From: HGM04593 sp964485215
GTDB taxonomy: Bacteria; Bacteroidota; Bacteroidia; Bacteroidales; Bacteroidaceae
Reading direction: 5' to 3'
Length of the DNA stretch: 25,814 bases
Assembly: GCA_964485215.1 (NCBI GenBank)
Contig: CAZAIM010000018.1
Span: forward strand, 1-25,814
Every line of letters begins with the position of its first letter. Within the stretch, counting starts at the first letter, position 1. A program made the position numbers and the translations under genes. Of this stretch, positions 24,693-25,814 are shown one piece after another. The notes below the pieces were generated by a model, which worked only from the letters and a program-made list of their open reading frames with translations, was not told the DNA's origin and ran no database searches.

Positions 24693-24740
24693 TAGCTATG
24701 CAAGAAAAACTTTTATTATAAATTCAAACAGTTTCTAAAT
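24693..24740. repeat. Second copy of the ferritin-upstream repeat
   Basis: TAGCTATGCAAGAAAAAC and then AATTCAAACAGTTTCTAAAT align with 18443-18488 over about 45 bp with a few mismatches and one gap. The shared core is AATTCAAACAGTT(C/T)CTAAA. No left inverted end is seen here, so it is a partial copy or a shared regulatory element. Confidence 0.5.
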
Positions 24741-24759
24741 CTATATCGTTGATTTTTTA

Positions 24760-24767
24760 TAACTTTG
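24760..24767 (+). promoter_or_regulatory. -7 promoter element for the cardiolipin-synthase-like gene
   Basis: TAACTTTG is a perfect TAnnTTTG match, placed just after the repeat and about 78 bp before the ATG. The -33 position has TTTC at 24732-24735, 24 bp away, which is not a good fit. Confidence 0.5.
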
Positions 24768-24777
24768 CCACCGATTT

Positions 24778-24812
24778 ACGAAGATAGGGGCATTTGATGG
24801 TCCTATCTTCGT
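24778..24812 (+). promoter_or_regulatory. Perfect 11-bp hairpin in the leader of the cardiolipin-synthase-like gene
   Basis: ACGAAGATAGG and CCTATCTTCGT are exact reverse complements around a 13-nt loop (24789-24801), and no T-run follows. It lies between the predicted start of transcription and the ATG, so it would be in the 5' leader. Each arm also holds TATCTTCG on one strand, a -7-like motif. A tiny ORF of nine codons (ATG 24796) begins in the loop. Confidence 0.5.
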
Positions 24813-24844
24813 GTGTATGTATATGATTTTCTGAAACTCTCCGA

Positions 24845-25814
24845 ATGATGCCGTTTAGAAAAATTCATTTTGCAGCACTTGTTGTTCTGTTCTTCGCCTC
24901 ATGCAGCAGTTTTGTTGCTATTGAGCGCGATGACTTTGAGCGTTCCGACTCGGCTCTTGTGCATTACATAAAAAGTGAGGGAATACCATACACTGCAAAC
25001 AACAATGTCACGATGCTTGACGGTGCACACGAGAAATTCGACTCGCTTTTCAAGGATATACGTAATGCGAGGCACCACATTCATCTCGAATATTTCAATT
25101 TCCGTAACGACTCCATTAACAGTGTACTAATATCACTTTTGGCCGAAAAGGTTAAGGAGGGTGTAGAGGTGAGGGCTTTGTTCGATGCTTTCGGAAATAT
25201 GTCGAACGACAGGCCACTGAAGAAAAAGGACCTTGAAAAGATACGCGACCTTGGTATTGAGATTATAAAATTTGACCCGGTGAACTTTCCCTGGATTAAC
25301 CACGCCTATTCGCGCGACCACAGAAAAATTGTTGTGATAGACGGGGTGATAGGCTACATTGGCGGAATAAATGTTGCCGATTATTACCTTACCGGCATTG
25401 AGGGTATAGGTGAATGGAGCGATATGCACTCAAAGGTTGAGGGAGAAGCTGTGAGGGAACTGCAGAAGATATTCCTTAAGATGTGGGAGAAAGAGAGTGG
25501 CAAGCGCGTAGAAGGTAATGCCTATTATCCGCAACAGGACATAGAAGGAAGTTCTAACATTGCCGTTGTAGACCGCTGGCCGCGCAAGACACCGAAGAGA
25601 ATGCGGCGCACGTATGCAAATGCCATTCACGCGGCCAAAGACAGCATAATTCTCGTGAACCCATACTTCATTCCAATGCCTATTATAAGAAAGGCTCTTG
25701 AAAAGGCTATCGACGATGGGGTAAAAGTGTCGATTGTGCTGTCGGAGAAGGGTGACATACCTATGATTCCGGACGGTGTGTGGCGTGTAGGGTATCAGCT
25801 TATGAAACGTGGTG
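24845..25814 (+). CDS. Cardiolipin synthase-like phospholipase D protein with lipoprotein signal, 3' end cut by window
   Basis: The frame opens with ATGATG at 24845/24848 and runs off the window after about 323 residues. The start reads MMPFRKIHFAALVVLFFASC, a type II signal with the cysteine at residue 20, instead of the transmembrane helices usual for cardiolipin synthase. The body matches the PLD superfamily: YTANNNVTMLDGAHEKFDSL, ARHHIHLEYFNF, GVEVRALFDAFG, then the first HKD motif H159-x-K161-x4-D166 in SRDHRKIVVIDG, followed by YIGGINVADYY, SDMHSKVEGEAV, and ILVNPYFIPMP. The second HKD motif would lie beyond the end. The enzyme would make cardiolipin from phosphatidylglycerol or act on other phospholipids. 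The lipid anchor suggests it faces the periplasm. The leader carries a hairpin. Confidence 0.85.
   Translation, partial: MMPFRKIHFAALVVLFFASCSSFVAIERDDFERSDSALVHYIKSEGIPYTANNNVTMLDGAHEKFDSLFKDIRNARHHIHLEYFNFRNDSINSVLISLLAEKVKEGVEVRALFDAFGNMSNDRPLKKKDLEKIRDLGIEIIKFDPVNFPWINHAYSRDHRKIVVIDGVIGYIGGINVADYYLTGIEGIGEWSDMHSKVEGEAVRELQKIFLKMWEKESGKRVEGNAYYPQQDIEGSSNIAVVDRWPRKTPKRMRRTYANAIHAAKDSIILVNPYFIPMPIIRKALEKAIDDGVKVSIVLSEKGDIPMIPDGVWRVGYQLMKRG

Overview
The window looks like a chromosome segment from a member of the Bacteroidales (Bacteroides/Prevotella-like). The gene families point there: lipoproteins with the Fibrobacter-type paralogous domain and an acidic stretch right after the lipobox cysteine, a DUF4369-like lipoprotein, a Dps-like ferritin, and AddAB of the type with a degenerate AddB ATP site. 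Promoter-like sequences also fit the Bacteroidetes -7 consensus TAnnTTTG, and Shine-Dalgarno sequences are mostly absent. There is no phage, plasmid, IS transposase, CRISPR array, rRNA or tRNA that I can recognise.

Layout. (1) 1-2150: two tandem surface-lipoprotein paralogs (the first cut by the window edge) and a frameshifted remnant of a small lipoprotein, closed by a terminator. (2) 2243-4066: a U32-family protein of the RlhA/TrhP RNA-hydroxylation type. (3) 4066-4279: a gap between convergent genes with a compact, strongly folded RNA candidate on the minus strand that ends in a good intrinsic terminator. (4) 4280-14725, minus strand: a tight four-gene DNA-end-processing operon, sbcD-sbcC-addA-addB, with 4-bp overlaps inside each pair and an 11-bp gap between the pairs. 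(5) 14969-15790: panB (pantothenate synthesis), divergent from sbcD. (6) 15873-18212, minus strand: a ThiE/TenI-like barrel protein without recognisable catalytic motifs, prs (PRPP synthase), and a DUF4369-like lipoprotein separated from prs by a strong terminator. (7) 18511-19026: a Dps-like/thioferritin-type ferritin. (8) 19127-21595, minus strand: a DUF2148 cysteine-rich protein, agmatine deiminase and N-carbamoylputrescine amidohydrolase, forming the agmatine-to-putrescine route. (9) 21787-24582: a large secreted M16 zinc protease. (10) 24845-end: a phospholipase D/cardiolipin-synthase-like protein with a lipoprotein signal, cut by the window end.

Most of this is core metabolism and repair. 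The items that most deserve a second look are the structured RNA candidate at about 4066-4170, the compact SbcDC-AddAB operon, a dispersed ~45-100 bp repeat upstream of both the ferritin and the cardiolipin-synthase-like gene, a perfect 11-bp hairpin in the leader of the latter, and the mosaic pattern of the tandem lipoprotein genes. I found no clear evidence for a wholly new multi-gene system. All family calls come from reading motifs by eye; no database search was run.
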